A stretch of DNA of 64,000 bases from Azoarcus sp. DD4 (GTDB taxonomy: Bacteria > Pseudomonadota > Gammaproteobacteria > Burkholderiales > Rhodocyclaceae): the NCBI RefSeq assembly GCF_006496635.1, contig NZ_CP022958.1, positions 4,898,001 to 4,962,000 on the forward strand, written 5' to 3'. Under the pieces are notes generated by a model that was given only the letters and a program-made list of their open reading frames with translations, made no database searches and had not been told where the DNA came from. Below, one piece after another: positions 36,013 to 46,310 of the stretch; within the stretch, counting starts at the first letter, position 1, and every line of letters begins with the position of its first letter. The position numbers and the translations under genes were made by a program.

Positions 36013-37357
36013 TCAGCCCGCGTCCAGGCTGCGACGGTACTGGATCGCTTCCGCGATGTGCACCACGCCGGGCCGCTCGGCTCCGGCCAGGTCGGCCAGC
36101 GTGCGCGCCACTCTGAGCACCCGATGATACGCCCGCGCCGAGAGATTCAGCCTGTCCATCGCCTGCGCGAGCAGGCGGGCACCCGCCTCGTCCGGCTGCG
36201 CCAGCGTGGCAACCCGGGCCGGGTCCAGCCGCGCATTGGGAACGCCCTGCCGCGCCAGCTGGATCGCCCGTGCGGCTTCGACCCGCGCCCGCACCACCGC
36301 GCTCGATTCGCCCGCCTCAGCGCCGAGCAGATCCGCATGCGGCAGCGCCGGCACCTCGACAGTGAGGTCGACGCGATCGAGCAGCGGGCCGGACAGACGG
36401 GCACGGTAGCGCGCCAACTGCTCCGGACTGCAGCGGCAGGCCTTGTGCGGGTGGCCGTGGTAGCCGCAGGGACAGGGATTCATCGCGGCAACGAGCTGGA
36501 AACGGGCAGGAAACTCCACCCGCCGCCGGGCGCGCGCCACCGTCACCGAACCGGTTTCCAGCGGTTCGCGCAGCGCCTCCAGCACGCGGCGTTCGAACTC
36601 CGGCAGCTCGTCGAGGAACAGCACGCCGTGGTGGGCCATCGAGATTTCACCGGGACGCGGATTGGCGCCGCCGCCGACCAGCGCCGCGGCGGATGCCGAA
36701 TGGTGGGGTGCGCGGAACGGCCGCCGGCCCCAGCGACTGGCGTCGAAGCCACCCTCCAGCGAGTGGATGGCCGCGCTTTCCAGCGCCTCGGTTTCACTCA
36801 TCGCCGGCAGCAGGCCGGGCAGGCGCTGCGCCAGCATCGACTTGCCGGTGCCGGGTGGCCCGAACATCAGCAGCGAGTGCCCACCCGCGGCCGCCACCTC
36901 CAGCGCCCGGCGCCAGCGCAGCCTCGTCGGCATTCGCCCGCGGCAGGACGAGCGCATGGCCGGCACGCGCCGCAGCCAGCGCTGCCGCCAGCACGCCGCG
37001 CACCGCGCGCAGCCCGCCGTTGAGCGAGAGTTCGCCGCAGAATTCGCAGCCGGCGAGATCGGCGGCATCGATCTGGCCGGACGCGGCGAGGATGCCGATG
37101 GCGATCGGCAGGTCGAAGCGGCCGCCCTCCTTGGGCAGATCCGCCGGCGCGAGATTGACGGTGATACGGCGCTGCGGGAATTCGAACTGGGAGGTGACGA
37201 TGGCGGCGCGCACGCGGTCACGCGCCTCGCGCACCTCGGTATCGGGCAGGCCGACCAGATTGAAGGCCGGCAGGCCGTTGGCCAGATGAACCTCGACCGT
37301 CACCTCGGGCGCGTTCAGTCCATCGAGCGCACGGGCGCGAACCAAGGCGAGCGACAT
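36013..37357 (-). pseudogene. comM: ComM/YifB-family Mg-chelatase-like ATPase, broken by internal deletion and frameshift
   Basis: The N-terminal part (from ATG 37357, with GGAGATCCC upstream) reads MSLALVRARALDGLNAP through LVLPRANADEAAL in one frame. The ATPase part (GGHSLLMFGPPGTGKSMLAQ, APHHSASAAALVGGG, LFLDELPEFERRVLEALREP, MNPCPCGYHGHP) continues in another frame to 36013. In intact relatives about 50 residues separate these two blocks; here they are joined directly near 36925, so about 150 bases are missing and the frame is shifted. The family is a hexameric helicase aiding recombination in natural transformation. Either this is a real loss or an assembly error. Confidence 0.82.
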
Positions 37358-37447
37358 GGGATCTCCGGGCCGGAAAGCCGGCGAGTGTAACGGAGATCCT
37401 GAATATGCCAAAAAGATATTGCAGCTGGCGGGCCGAAGCCCGTAGCA

Positions 37448-37699
37448 TCAGGCCTCGTCGCGCTTGCCGCGGTCGGCTTCGAGTGCGGCGACGCGTGCTT
37501 CGAGCTCGACGAGACGCTGTCGGGCCTGGGCGAGGATCTCGCGCTGCACCTCGAATTCCTCCCGCGTCACCAGGTCGAGGCGGCTGAAGGCACTGCCCAG
37601 CACGGCGCGTATGTTCTTTTCGATATCGCGCGCCGGACTGTTGGCGGCGAGTTCGGAGAGTTTCGCCCCGATTTCATCGAGGAAGCGTGGAGTCGTCAT
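37448..37699 (-). CDS. ubiK: Ubiquinone biosynthesis accessory factor UbiK (YqiC/BMFP family)
   Basis: Small protein of 83 aa with the family N terminus PRFLDEIGAKLSELAANSPA, then IEKNIRAVLGSAFSRLDLVTREEFEVQ, and a C-terminal leucine-zipper coiled coil (LVELEARVAALEADR). UbiK forms trimers and assists the aerobic Ubi complex. The start at 37699 is the only sensible one. It is upstream of comM on the same strand and divergent from the torF-glnK-amtB unit. Confidence 0.93.
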   Translation of the reverse strand: MTTPRFLDEIGAKLSELAANSPARDIEKNIRAVLGSAFSRLDLVTREEFEVQREILAQARQRLVELEARVAALEADRGKRDEA

Positions 37700-37810
37700 G
37701 GCCGCAATTGCTTTTGGATGCAGGGAATGGCGGGAATTTTACCATGCGGGCCGGGCGCAGCCGCCCAGCTTGGTGCAGTGGCTTCCTTTGGTGCTTACCC
37801 GACAAAAAAA

Positions 37811-37840
37811 TGCACCAATTTAGTGCCTGAAAATGGTGCA
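37811..37840 (+). promoter_or_regulatory. Overlapping NtrC-like binding sites
   Basis: TGCACCAATTTAGTGCC (37811-37827) and TGCCTGAAAATGGTGCA (37824-37840) resemble the dyad TGCACY-N5-GGTGCA bound by NtrC. They overlap by four bases and lie about 95-125 bases upstream of the sigma-54 promoter elements, the usual distance for an enhancer. Further GGTGC half sites occur at 37771 and 37789. Confidence 0.65.
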
Positions 37841-37933
37841 TGCCATTCATCTGCCTGGAAAATCACCGCGGCAACCCCGGAACGGTGACGCGCCCTCCCC
37901 GCACGCCCAGCAACCGTGCGGCTTTCGGGAAGC

Positions 37934-37949
37934 TGGCACGGACCATGCA
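37934..37949 (+). promoter_or_regulatory. Sigma-54 (RpoN) promoter for torF-glnK-amtB
   Basis: TGGCACGGACCATGCA matches the -24/-12 consensus TGGCACG-N4-TTGCA at every position but one, with the invariant GG and GC correctly spaced. It ends 42 bases before the torF start codon. With the NtrC-like sites upstream it predicts nitrogen-limitation control. Confidence 0.75.
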
Positions 37950-37991
37950 TTGGATGCGCTGCCAAAACACCATGCGTACCAGGAGATATCT

Positions 37992-38732
37992 ATGCGCAAG
38001 AGCATCCTCGCTACCGCCCTCGTCGCCGTGCTGCCGTTCGTGGGTTCCGCCCACGCGGAGGAGACCAGCCCGATCGTGGCCAACGTCGGCCTCGTGTCCG
38101 ACTATGCCTACCGCGGCATCAGCCAGACCGACGAAAAGCCTGCCCTCCAGGGCGGCTTCGACTATGCACACGACAGCGGCCTCTATGTCGGCGTGTGGGG
38201 CTCGAACGTCTCCTGGCTGAGCGACCTCGAGCGCGGCACCGATGAAAACTCGGGCAACAGCCTGGAACTGGACGTCTACGCCGGTTACAAGCACAGCTTC
38301 GGCGACTTCGGCATCGACGTGGGCCTGCTCCAGTACGTCTACCCGGGCGAATTCGATTCCGGCTGGCGCTCGACCATCGGCCTGAAGAACCCGAACACGC
38401 TCGAGGGCTATGTCGGCTTCTCCTGGAAATTCCTGTCCTTCAAGTACTCCCACGCCTTCACCAACCTGTTCGGCGCGGACGATTCCAAAGGCAGCCAGTA
38501 CTTCGACCTGACCGCCGCCTACGAGGTGGTCGACAACCTGACCCTGTCCGCCCACTACGGACACCAGGCCATCACCGGCCCGGCCAAGTCCTACAGCGAC
38601 TGGAAGGTCGGCGCCACCTACAACCTCAGCGGCGTTGCCATCGGCCTGCACTACGTCGATACCGACATGAAAGACAAGAGCGACTATGACGCCGACGCAC
38701 GCTACATCCTGTCCGTCAGCAAGTCGTTCTGA
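37992..38732 (+). CDS. TorF family putative porin
   Basis: Outer-membrane beta-barrel protein of 246 aa (Gcw_chp/TorF family) with signal peptide ending VGSAHAEE. The mature protein begins NVGLVSDYAYRGISQTDEKP, the family hallmark, and continues with alternating aromatic strands to a C-terminal ILSVSKSF ending in phenylalanine, as in most barrels. The ATG at 37992 has AGGAG upstream. It is first in a sigma-54-driven unit with glnK and amtB, which suggests it lets a nitrogen source through the outer membrane; that role is inferred. Confidence 0.9.
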   Translation: MRKSILATALVAVLPFVGSAHAEETSPIVANVGLVSDYAYRGISQTDEKPALQGGFDYAHDSGLYVGVWGSNVSWLSDLERGTDENSGNSLELDVYAGYKHSFGDFGIDVGLLQYVYPGEFDSGWRSTIGLKNPNTLEGYVGFSWKFLSFKYSHAFTNLFGADDSKGSQYFDLTAAYEVVDNLTLSAHYGHQAITGPAKSYSDWKVGATYNLSGVAIGLHYVDTDMKDKSDYDADARYILSVSKSF

Positions 38733-38788
38733 TTGCGATCGCCGGTAACGGAGCACTCCAGGCTCCGGCCGAGTAAATGGAGAACCTC

Positions 38789-39127
38789 ATGAAGTTCATC
38801 ACAGCCATCATCAAGCCCTTCAAGCTCGACGAGGTGCGGGAAGCCCTTTCCGCGATCGGCGTGCAGGGCATCACCGTCACCGAGGTCAAGGGCTTCGGTC
38901 GCCAGAAGGGCCACACCGAGCTCTATCGCGGCGCCGAATACGTCGTCGACTTCCTGCCCAAGGTGAAGATCGAAGCGGCCATCCGCGACGATCTGCTCGA
39001 CCAGGCCATCGAGGCCATCGAGAAATCCGCCTCCACCGGCAAGATCGGTGACGGCAAGATCTTCGTTTTCGATCTGGAGCAGGCGATCCGCATCCGCACC
39101 GGCGAAACCGGGGCCGACGCGCTGTAA
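38789..39127 (+). CDS. glnK: Nitrogen regulatory protein P-II
   Basis: Trimeric signal protein of 112 aa that senses 2-oxoglutarate and ATP/ADP and controls AmtB and nitrogen regulators. It starts MKFITAIIKPFKLDEVREAL. Tyr51 in LYRGAEYVVDFLPK is the uridylylation site on the T-loop, and the C-terminal signature TGKIGDGKIFVFDLEQAIRI is present. The start at 38789 has GGAGAACC upstream. It is 15 bases before amtB. Confidence 0.97.
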   Translation: MKFITAIIKPFKLDEVREALSAIGVQGITVTEVKGFGRQKGHTELYRGAEYVVDFLPKVKIEAAIRDDLLDQAIEAIEKSASTGKIGDGKIFVFDLEQAIRIRTGETGADAL

Positions 39128-39142
39128 GGGAGAATTCAGAAA

Positions 39143-40552
39143 ATGAAAAAACTATTTGCGATTCTGCTGACGGCGCTGACCGTCGGCTTTGCGGGCGGCG
39201 TTATCGCCCAGGAAAACACGGCGGCGCCGACTGCGCCCGCCGCTGTGGAAGCGCCGGCGGCTGCTGAAGCCGCTCCGGCCGCTGCCGAAGCCCCGGCCGC
39301 CGCGGCCGAGGAAGTCGTCGCCACGGTCAACAAGGGCGACGTCGCCTGGATCATGACCGCCACCCTGCTCGTCCTGTTCATGGCCCTGCCCGGCCTGGCA
39401 CTGTTCTACGGCGGCCTGGTGCGCTCGAAGAACATGCTGTCGGTGCTGATGCAGGTGATGGTGGTGTTCTCGCTGATCGCCGTGCTGTGGGCCTTCTACG
39501 GCTACAGCCTGGCCTTCACCGAGGCCAGCCCCTTCATCGGCTCGCTCGACAAGCTGTTCCTGTCCGGGGTCAGCAACACCACCCTCGCAGACACCTTCAG
39601 CGCCGACGCGAAGCTGCCCGAGTACGCCTTCATCGCCTTCCAGGCCACCTTCGCCGGCATCACCTGCGCGCTGATCGTCGGCTCCTTCGCCGAACGCATC
39701 AAGTTCTCGGCGGTGCTGCTGTTCTCGGTGATCTGGTTCACCTTCTGCTACCTGCCGATCTGCCACATGGTGTGGGGCCCGGGCGGCTTCCTGCTGGGTG
39801 ACGGCGCGCTCGACTTCGCCGGCGGTACCGTGGTGCACATCAACGCCGGCGTGGCTGGCCTGGTGGGCTCCTACATGGTCGGCAAGCGCATCGGCTTCGG
39901 TCGCGAATCCATGACCCCGCATTCGCTGACGCTGACCATGGTCGGCGCCTCGATGCTGTGGGTGGGCTGGTTCGGCTTCAACGCCGGTTCCAACCTGGAA
40001 GCCACCGCGGGTGCCGCGCTCGCCTTCATCAACACCCTGGTCGCCACTGCCGCCGCCGTGCTGGCCTGGTCGCTGGGCGAAGCGATGTTCAAGGGCAAGC
40101 CCTCGATGCTGGGTGCGGCTTCCGGCGCGGTTGCCGGTCTGGTCGCGATCACCCCGGCCTGCGGTACCGTCGGCCCGATGGGCGCCATCATCATCGGCCT
40201 GCTCGCCGGCTTCATCTGCCTGTGGGGTGTCAATGGCCTCAAGCGCATGCTCGGCGCGGACGACTCGCTCGACGTGTTCGGCGTGCATGGCCTCGGCGGC
40301 ATCCTGGGTGCGATCCTGACCGGTGTCTTCACCGCCCCGTCGCTCGGCGGCACCGGTGCCGAGACCTTCTCGATCGCCAGCCAGGTGTGGATCCAGACCT
40401 ACTCGGTGATCATCACCATCGTCTGGTCCGCCGTCGTCGCCTTCATCGCCTACAAGATCGCCGACATGTTCGTCGGTCTGCGGGTGCCGGAAGAAGAGGA
40501 ACGCGAAGGCCTGGACATCACCGCCCACGGCGAAACCGCGTACCACCACTAA
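39143..40552 (+). CDS. amtB: Ammonium transporter
   Basis: Inner-membrane ammonia channel of 469 aa. A signal peptide (LLTALTVGFAGGVIAQ) is followed by an alanine/proline-rich linker of about 35 residues and eleven membrane helices. Family motifs seen are ALPGLALFYGGLVRSKNML, FAGGTVVHINAGVAGLVG (pore histidine), MLWVGWFGFNAGSNLEA and DSLDVFGVHGLGGILGAILT (second pore histidine). It acts with GlnK, which blocks it when nitrogen is sufficient. It is followed by a strong terminator. Confidence 0.97.
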   Translation: MKKLFAILLTALTVGFAGGVIAQENTAAPTAPAAVEAPAAAEAAPAAAEAPAAAAEEVVATVNKGDVAWIMTATLLVLFMALPGLALFYGGLVRSKNMLSVLMQVMVVFSLIAVLWAFYGYSLAFTEASPFIGSLDKLFLSGVSNTTLADTFSADAKLPEYAFIAFQATFAGITCALIVGSFAERIKFSAVLLFSVIWFTFCYLPICHMVWGPGGFLLGDGALDFAGGTVVHINAGVAGLVGSYMVGKRIGFGRESMTPHSLTLTMVGASMLWVGWFGFNAGSNLEATAGAALAFINTLVATAAAVLAWSLGEAMFKGKPSMLGAASGAVAGLVAITPACGTVGPMGAIIIGLLAGFICLWGVNGLKRMLGADDSLDVFGVHGLGGILGAILTGVFTAPSLGGTGAETFSIASQVWIQTYSVIITIVWSAVVAFIAYKIADMFVGLRVPEEEEREGLDITAHGETAYHH

Positions 40553-40597
40553 GCCTTGCCAAGCCGGGACCGACCTCTCCTCCGGTCCCGCAAGATC

Positions 40598-40624
40598 GGG
40601 CGCCCTTCGGGGCGCCCTTTTTTG
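40598..40624 (+). terminator. Rho-independent terminator after amtB
   Basis: A GGGCGCCC/GGGCGCCC stem with a TTCG loop (UUCG-type tetraloop) is followed by six T residues, 46 bases after the amtB stop. Confidence 0.93.
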
Positions 40625-40650
40625 TTTACGGACGGGCAACAGCAATGAAA

Positions 40651-40672
40651 ACGGGGCGCCGCGGCGCCCCGT
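40651..40672 (-). terminator. Rho-independent terminator after purU
   Basis: ACGGGGCGCCGCGGCGCCCCGT is a perfect palindrome followed on the - strand by TTTTC. It lies 23 bases beyond the purU stop and back-to-back with the amtB terminator. Confidence 0.8.
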
Positions 40673-40694
40673 TCGTGTTGCGACGGAAACCGCC

Positions 40695-41570
40695 TCAGCG
40701 GAACACGATGGTCTTGTTACCGTGCACCAGCACGCGGTCTTCCAGGTGGTAGCGCAGGCCGCGCGCCAGCACCGTCTTCTCGATGTCCTTACCGTAGCGG
40801 ACCATGTCCTCGACCGAATCGGAATGGTCGATGCGGATCACGTCCTGCTCGATGATCGGCCCCTGGTCGAGATCGGCGGTGACGTAGTGGCAGGTCGCGC
40901 CGATCAGCTTCACGCCCTTCGCGTAGGCTTGGTGGTAGGGCCTGGCACCGACGAAGCTGGGCAGGAAGCTGTGATGGATGTTGATGATCTGGCCCGGGTA
41001 GGCAGCACACAGCTCGGGCGACAGGATCTGCATGTAGCGCGCCAGCACCATGGTATCGCCGCGCACTTCCTCGAAGATGCGCTGCACTTCGGCGTAGGCG
41101 GATGCCTTGTTGTCAGCGCCGACCGGCACATGATGGAAGGGGATGCCGTGCCACTCGACGAAGCCGCGGAAGGTGTCGTGGTTGGAGATCACGCACGGGA
41201 TCTCGATGTCCAGCTCCTTCGACTGCCAGCGCGCGAGCAGGTCGTACAGGCAATGCTCCTGCTTGCTCACCAGCAGCACGACACGGCGCTTGACCGCCGA
41301 ATCGTTGATCTGCCAGTCCATTTCCAGCTCTTCGGCGATCGGCCGGAAGCGCTCGCGGAACTCGGCGAGGTGAAAAGGCAGCGAGTCGGCGCGGATCTCG
41401 ATGCGCATGAAATAGCGACCGACCGCTTCACCCTCGGCGGGCGGCTCGGCATGCAGCGAGGTCTCGAGGATCCAGCCGCGGTGCTCGGCAATGAAACCCG
41501 ACACGCGCGCGACGATGCCGACGCGGTCAGGACAGGAGGCGGAGAGCGTGTAGAAACGTTCGCGGTGCAT
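40695..41570 (-). CDS. purU: Formyltetrahydrofolate deformylase
   Basis: Cytosolic hydrolase of 291 aa that releases formate from 10-formyltetrahydrofolate and balances one-carbon pools. An N-terminal ACT domain (YTLSASCPDRVGIVARVSGF) is followed by a formyltransferase domain with VISNHDTFRGFVEWHGIPF, the catalytic INIHHSFLPSFVGARPYHQA and ATCHYVTADLDQGPIIEQD. The length matches the family. It follows thrH on the same strand after a gap of about 100 bases. Confidence 0.95.
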   Translation of the reverse strand: MHRERFYTLSASCPDRVGIVARVSGFIAEHRGWILETSLHAEPPAEGEAVGRYFMRIEIRADSLPFHLAEFRERFRPIAEELEMDWQINDSAVKRRVVLLVSKQEHCLYDLLARWQSKELDIEIPCVISNHDTFRGFVEWHGIPFHHVPVGADNKASAYAEVQRIFEEVRGDTMVLARYMQILSPELCAAYPGQIINIHHSFLPSFVGARPYHQAYAKGVKLIGATCHYVTADLDQGPIIEQDVIRIDHSDSVEDMVRYGKDIEKTVLARGLRYHLEDRVLVHGNKTIVFR

Positions 41571-41589
41571 GGCTGGATACTGCCGGAGT

Positions 41590-41655
41590 TCGTTGGAGAG
41601 GCTGAGCCCCCTAGGGGGGCGGCGAGTGCAGCGAGCAGGGGCCGTACACTCGCCG
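41590..41655. repeat. GC-rich intergenic element with ccccctagggggg palindrome
   Basis: Between purU and thrH lies a short element (gagccccctaggggggcgg, then gagtgcagcgagcagggg) with a central palindrome. It is similar in style to the unit at 34390 but not the same sequence. No gene is seen in it. Confidence 0.45.
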
Positions 41656-41658
41656 AAG

Positions 41659-41694
41659 GGCTTTTGCCAAGGTCACTCGACCTTGGCAAAAGCC
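41659..41694 (-). terminator. Perfect 16-bp hairpin spanning the thrH stop codon
   Basis: GGCTTTTGCCAAGGTC (41659-41674) and its exact complement GACCTTGGCAAAAGCC (41679-41694) flank a 4-base loop. The right arm is the last coding triplets of thrH (KAFAKV) and the stop codon falls at the loop. No T-run follows on either strand, so its action could be termination, mRNA stabilisation or both. Confidence 0.75.
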
Positions 41695-42290
41695 TTGTCG
41701 ATCTCGGCGCGCAGCGCGGCGTAGTCGCGCACCACCGGGTATTGGGGGAATTCGCGGATCACGTTTTCCGGCGGATGGAACAGGATGCCGCCGTGGGCTT
41801 CGCCCAGCATGGCGGTGTCGTTGTAGGAATCGCCGGCGGCGACCACCTTGAAGTTGAGTTCCTTGAAGCGCTTGACCGCCTCGCGCTTCTGGTCAGGCAT
41901 GCGCAGGTGGTAGTTCACCAGGATGCCTTCGTCGTTGGCTTCGAGGCTGTGGCAGAACAGGGTCGGCAGCCCCAGCTGCACCATCAGCGGCTTGGCGAAC
42001 TCGTAGAAGGTGTCGGACAGGATGACCACCTGGTAGGTGTTGCGCAGGTCGTCGAGGAACTCGCGCGCGCCGGCCATCGGACCCATGCTGGCGATCACGT
42101 CCTGGATGTCGGGCAGGCCGAGCTTCTTCGCCGCCAGGATGTCGAGCCGGTACTTCATCAGCGTGTCGTAGTTCGGCTCGTCGCGCGTGGTGCGGCGCAG
42201 TTCGGGAATGCCGGTGCGCTCGGCGAATTCGATCCAGATTTCGGGAACCAGCACACCTTCGAGGTCGAGACAGACGATACGCACGGGCAC
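41673..42290 (-). CDS. thrH: ThrH: phosphoserine phosphatase / homoserine phosphotransferase
   Basis: HAD-superfamily enzyme of 205 aa. The nucleophile motif is CLDLEGVLVPEIW (residues 7-19; DLEG in place of DxDG is typical of ThrH), motif II is VVILSDTFYEF near 88 and motif III/IV is KVVAAGDSYNDTAMLGEA near 150. It can dephosphorylate phosphoserine and move phosphate to homoserine, linking serine and threonine synthesis. The C-terminal codons lie in a perfect inverted repeat. Confidence 0.93.
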   Translation of the reverse strand: MPVRIVCLDLEGVLVPEIWIEFAERTGIPELRRTTRDEPNYDTLMKYRLDILAAKKLGLPDIQDVIASMGPMAGAREFLDDLRNTYQVVILSDTFYEFAKPLMVQLGLPTLFCHSLEANDEGILVNYHLRMPDQKREAVKRFKELNFKVVAAGDSYNDTAMLGEAHGGILFHPPENVIREFPQYPVVRDYAALRAEIDKAFAKVE

Positions 42291-42439
42291 TCCTGTGAGC
42301 GAGAAAACGGCAAAGGCGGGATTTTAGCAGCCACGGCCACGATTTGAGGCCGGCCGTGGCGGAGTTCTCGACAGCGCGCGCGCAAAACTGGGCGAGGCGG
42401 CGTCCAGCAACCATACTTCGCAGAAAAACGCCCGCTTCC

Positions 42440-43642
42440 ATGATCAAGCTCATCCCCATCGAGCAGCTGCAGCCCGGCATGTTCATCCATGACCTCAACT
42501 GCGGCTGGATAGAACACAACTTCGTGCGCAACCGTTTCGCCGTGCAGGATACGGCGACGGTGGCGCGGGTGCGCGACATCGGTGTGCACGAGGTCTACAT
42601 CGACACCGAACGCGGCCTGGACCTTGCCGACGCTCCGACGCGCGAGGAAGCCGAGCTGGCGGTCGACGAGAAGATCGAGGCGATCGCCACGGCGCCGGCA
42701 CCGGCCTTCTCGCCGGCCTCGCTGGCCGACGAAATGCAGCGCGCCCGCGGCCTGCACCGCGACGCCCATCGCATCGTGCGCAACATGATGGGCGACGTGA
42801 GGCTGGGCAAGCAGATCGAGATGGAGCAGGTCGAGCCGCTGGTGGAGCAGATCGTCAGCTCCATCTTCCGCCAGCAGGACGCGCTGCTGCCGCTGGCGCG
42901 GCTCAAGCACCACGACGAATACACCTTCCTGCACTCGGTGTCGGTGTGTGCGCTGATGACCGCGTTCGCGCGCGCACTAGAGCTGCCGCGCGAGATCATC
43001 CGCGAGATCGCCATCGGCGCGCTGCTGCACGACGTCGGCAAGGCCAAGGTACCCGACGCCATCCTCAACAAGCCGGCCAAGCTGACCGATGCCGAGTTCG
43101 AAAAGATGAAGAACCACGTGGTGCAGAGCAAGGTCATCCTGCTCTACACGCCGGGAGTGAGCGACATCGCCCTCGACGTCGCCGCCCAGCACCACGAGCG
43201 CTACGACGGCACCGGCTACCCCAACAAGCTCAAGGGCGACGAGATCAGCCTCTACGGCCAGATGGGCGCCATCGTCGATGTCTACGACGCCCTCACCTCC
43301 AACCGCGTCTATCACAAGGGCATGCCCCCCACCGAAGCCCTGCGCAAGCTGCTCGAGTGGAGCAAGTTCCACTTCAAGCCGGAACTGGTGCAGGCCTTCA
43401 TCCGCAGCATCGGCATCTATCCCAGCGGCTCGCTGGTGCGGCTGGAGAGCGGACGGCTTGCGGTGGTTCAGGAGCAGCACGCCGACCACCTGCTGCAGCC
43501 GACGGTGAAGGTGATCCATCACACCAAGGGGCACTACCTGACGCCGGAGATCGTCGACCTGCGTCGTTCGCAGGACAGGATCGCCGGCTACGAGGACTTC
43601 GAGACCTGGAACATCGATCCGGCACGCTGGCTCGCCACCTGA
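42440..43642 (+). CDS. HD-GYP domain cyclic-di-GMP phosphodiesterase
   Basis: Protein of 400 aa. The N-terminal 130 residues are a DUF3391 domain (IPIEQLQPGMFIHDLNCGWI, then RVRDIGVHEVYIDTERG). The HD-GYP domain follows with HDEYTFLHSVSVCALM, the metal-binding LLHDVGKAKVPDAILNKP and HHERYDGTGYPNKLKGDEIS, so metal ligands and the GYP motif are intact. It should hydrolyse cyclic-di-GMP and lower biofilm signalling. The ATG at 42440 starts the DUF3391 domain; earlier codons are not family-like. Confidence 0.93.
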   Translation: MIKLIPIEQLQPGMFIHDLNCGWIEHNFVRNRFAVQDTATVARVRDIGVHEVYIDTERGLDLADAPTREEAELAVDEKIEAIATAPAPAFSPASLADEMQRARGLHRDAHRIVRNMMGDVRLGKQIEMEQVEPLVEQIVSSIFRQQDALLPLARLKHHDEYTFLHSVSVCALMTAFARALELPREIIREIAIGALLHDVGKAKVPDAILNKPAKLTDAEFEKMKNHVVQSKVILLYTPGVSDIALDVAAQHHERYDGTGYPNKLKGDEISLYGQMGAIVDVYDALTSNRVYHKGMPPTEALRKLLEWSKFHFKPELVQAFIRSIGIYPSGSLVRLESGRLAVVQEQHADHLLQPTVKVIHHTKGHYLTPEIVDLRRSQDRIAGYEDFETWNIDPARWLAT

Positions 43643-43676
43643 CCCGCCGGGCTGGCGCGAGCGCGTGCCAGGCCGC

Positions 43677-45608
<1,932 letters not shown>

Positions 45609-45677
45609 GAACGGAAACCCGCGCTGGGGACTAAAGGCGTTATTCTACGCATCCCCGTCACGCGACCCCGATTTCGC

Positions 45678-46310
45678 ATGTCCGCACGTCCTGCCGTCAC
45701 GCTGCTCTGCCTGCTCTTCGCCCTCGCTGTCCCGTCAGTCCACGCCGCCGACAGCGCGGCGGCCAGCACAGGCATCACCGACGCCGAACGCAGCAGCCGC
45801 CTCAAGGACGAAGCCAAGGCGCTGCGCGACGAAGCCGAGGCCACCTTCCTCGCCACCGAACCCAAGTGCTACGCCCATGTCCTGGTCAACCGTTGCATCG
45901 ACCAGGCCAAGCAGGAACGGTTGGCCACGATCAAGCGTGCCCGCGCGCTCGAAGCCGAAGCGCGCAAGCTCGATCTGGCCGAACGCCAGCGTGCCGCCGC
46001 CCAGACGGGACGCCGTACCACCGACGCCCCGCTGTCGCCGTCCGCCCCCTCGACCGACGACAAAGCGGTAGTGCAACCGACGCCGGAAGCGGAAGTCACC
46101 CGCGGCGAGCGTGCCAGCTCGCTCGAACGCGCCGAAGCCGAGGCGCGTGCCGCCCGTGCCGCGCGCGACGCCGAGCGCGCCGGCCAGCGCAGCGCCGCCG
46201 AGGCGGAAGCCGCCGCACGCGCGGAACAGGCCGCGCGTGACCGCGCCCGCTACGACGAGCGCCTGCGCGAATACGAGGAAAAGAAAGCGCGCGAGAGTTC
46301 CGGCCGCTAG
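45678..46310 (+). CDS. Hypothetical exported coiled-coil protein
   Basis: Protein of 210 aa with a signal peptide ending ALAVPSVHAAD. The mature part is almost wholly charged helix: SRLKDEAKALRDEAEATFLA, with a pair of cysteines (KCYAHVLVNRCIDQAKQERL) and then alanine/arginine/glutamate-rich repeats to the end (ARAARDAERAGQRSAAEAEA). It is probably a periplasmic coiled coil with one disulfide; the function is unknown. Its stop overlaps that of the convergent DsbA-family gene by four bases. Confidence 0.72.
   Translation: MSARPAVTLLCLLFALAVPSVHAADSAAASTGITDAERSSRLKDEAKALRDEAEATFLATEPKCYAHVLVNRCIDQAKQERLATIKRARALEAEARKLDLAERQRAAAQTGRRTTDAPLSPSAPSTDDKAVVQPTPEAEVTRGERASSLERAEAEARAARAARDAERAGQRSAAEAEAAARAEQAARDRARYDERLREYEEKKARESSGR

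Noticed and set aside
36794..37411. Two separate genes in place of comM/yifB
   Set aside because: The N- and C-terminal parts each match only one portion of a single family and are joined at a frameshift; the upstream part of the second frame is nonsense, so a broken single gene is the better reading.
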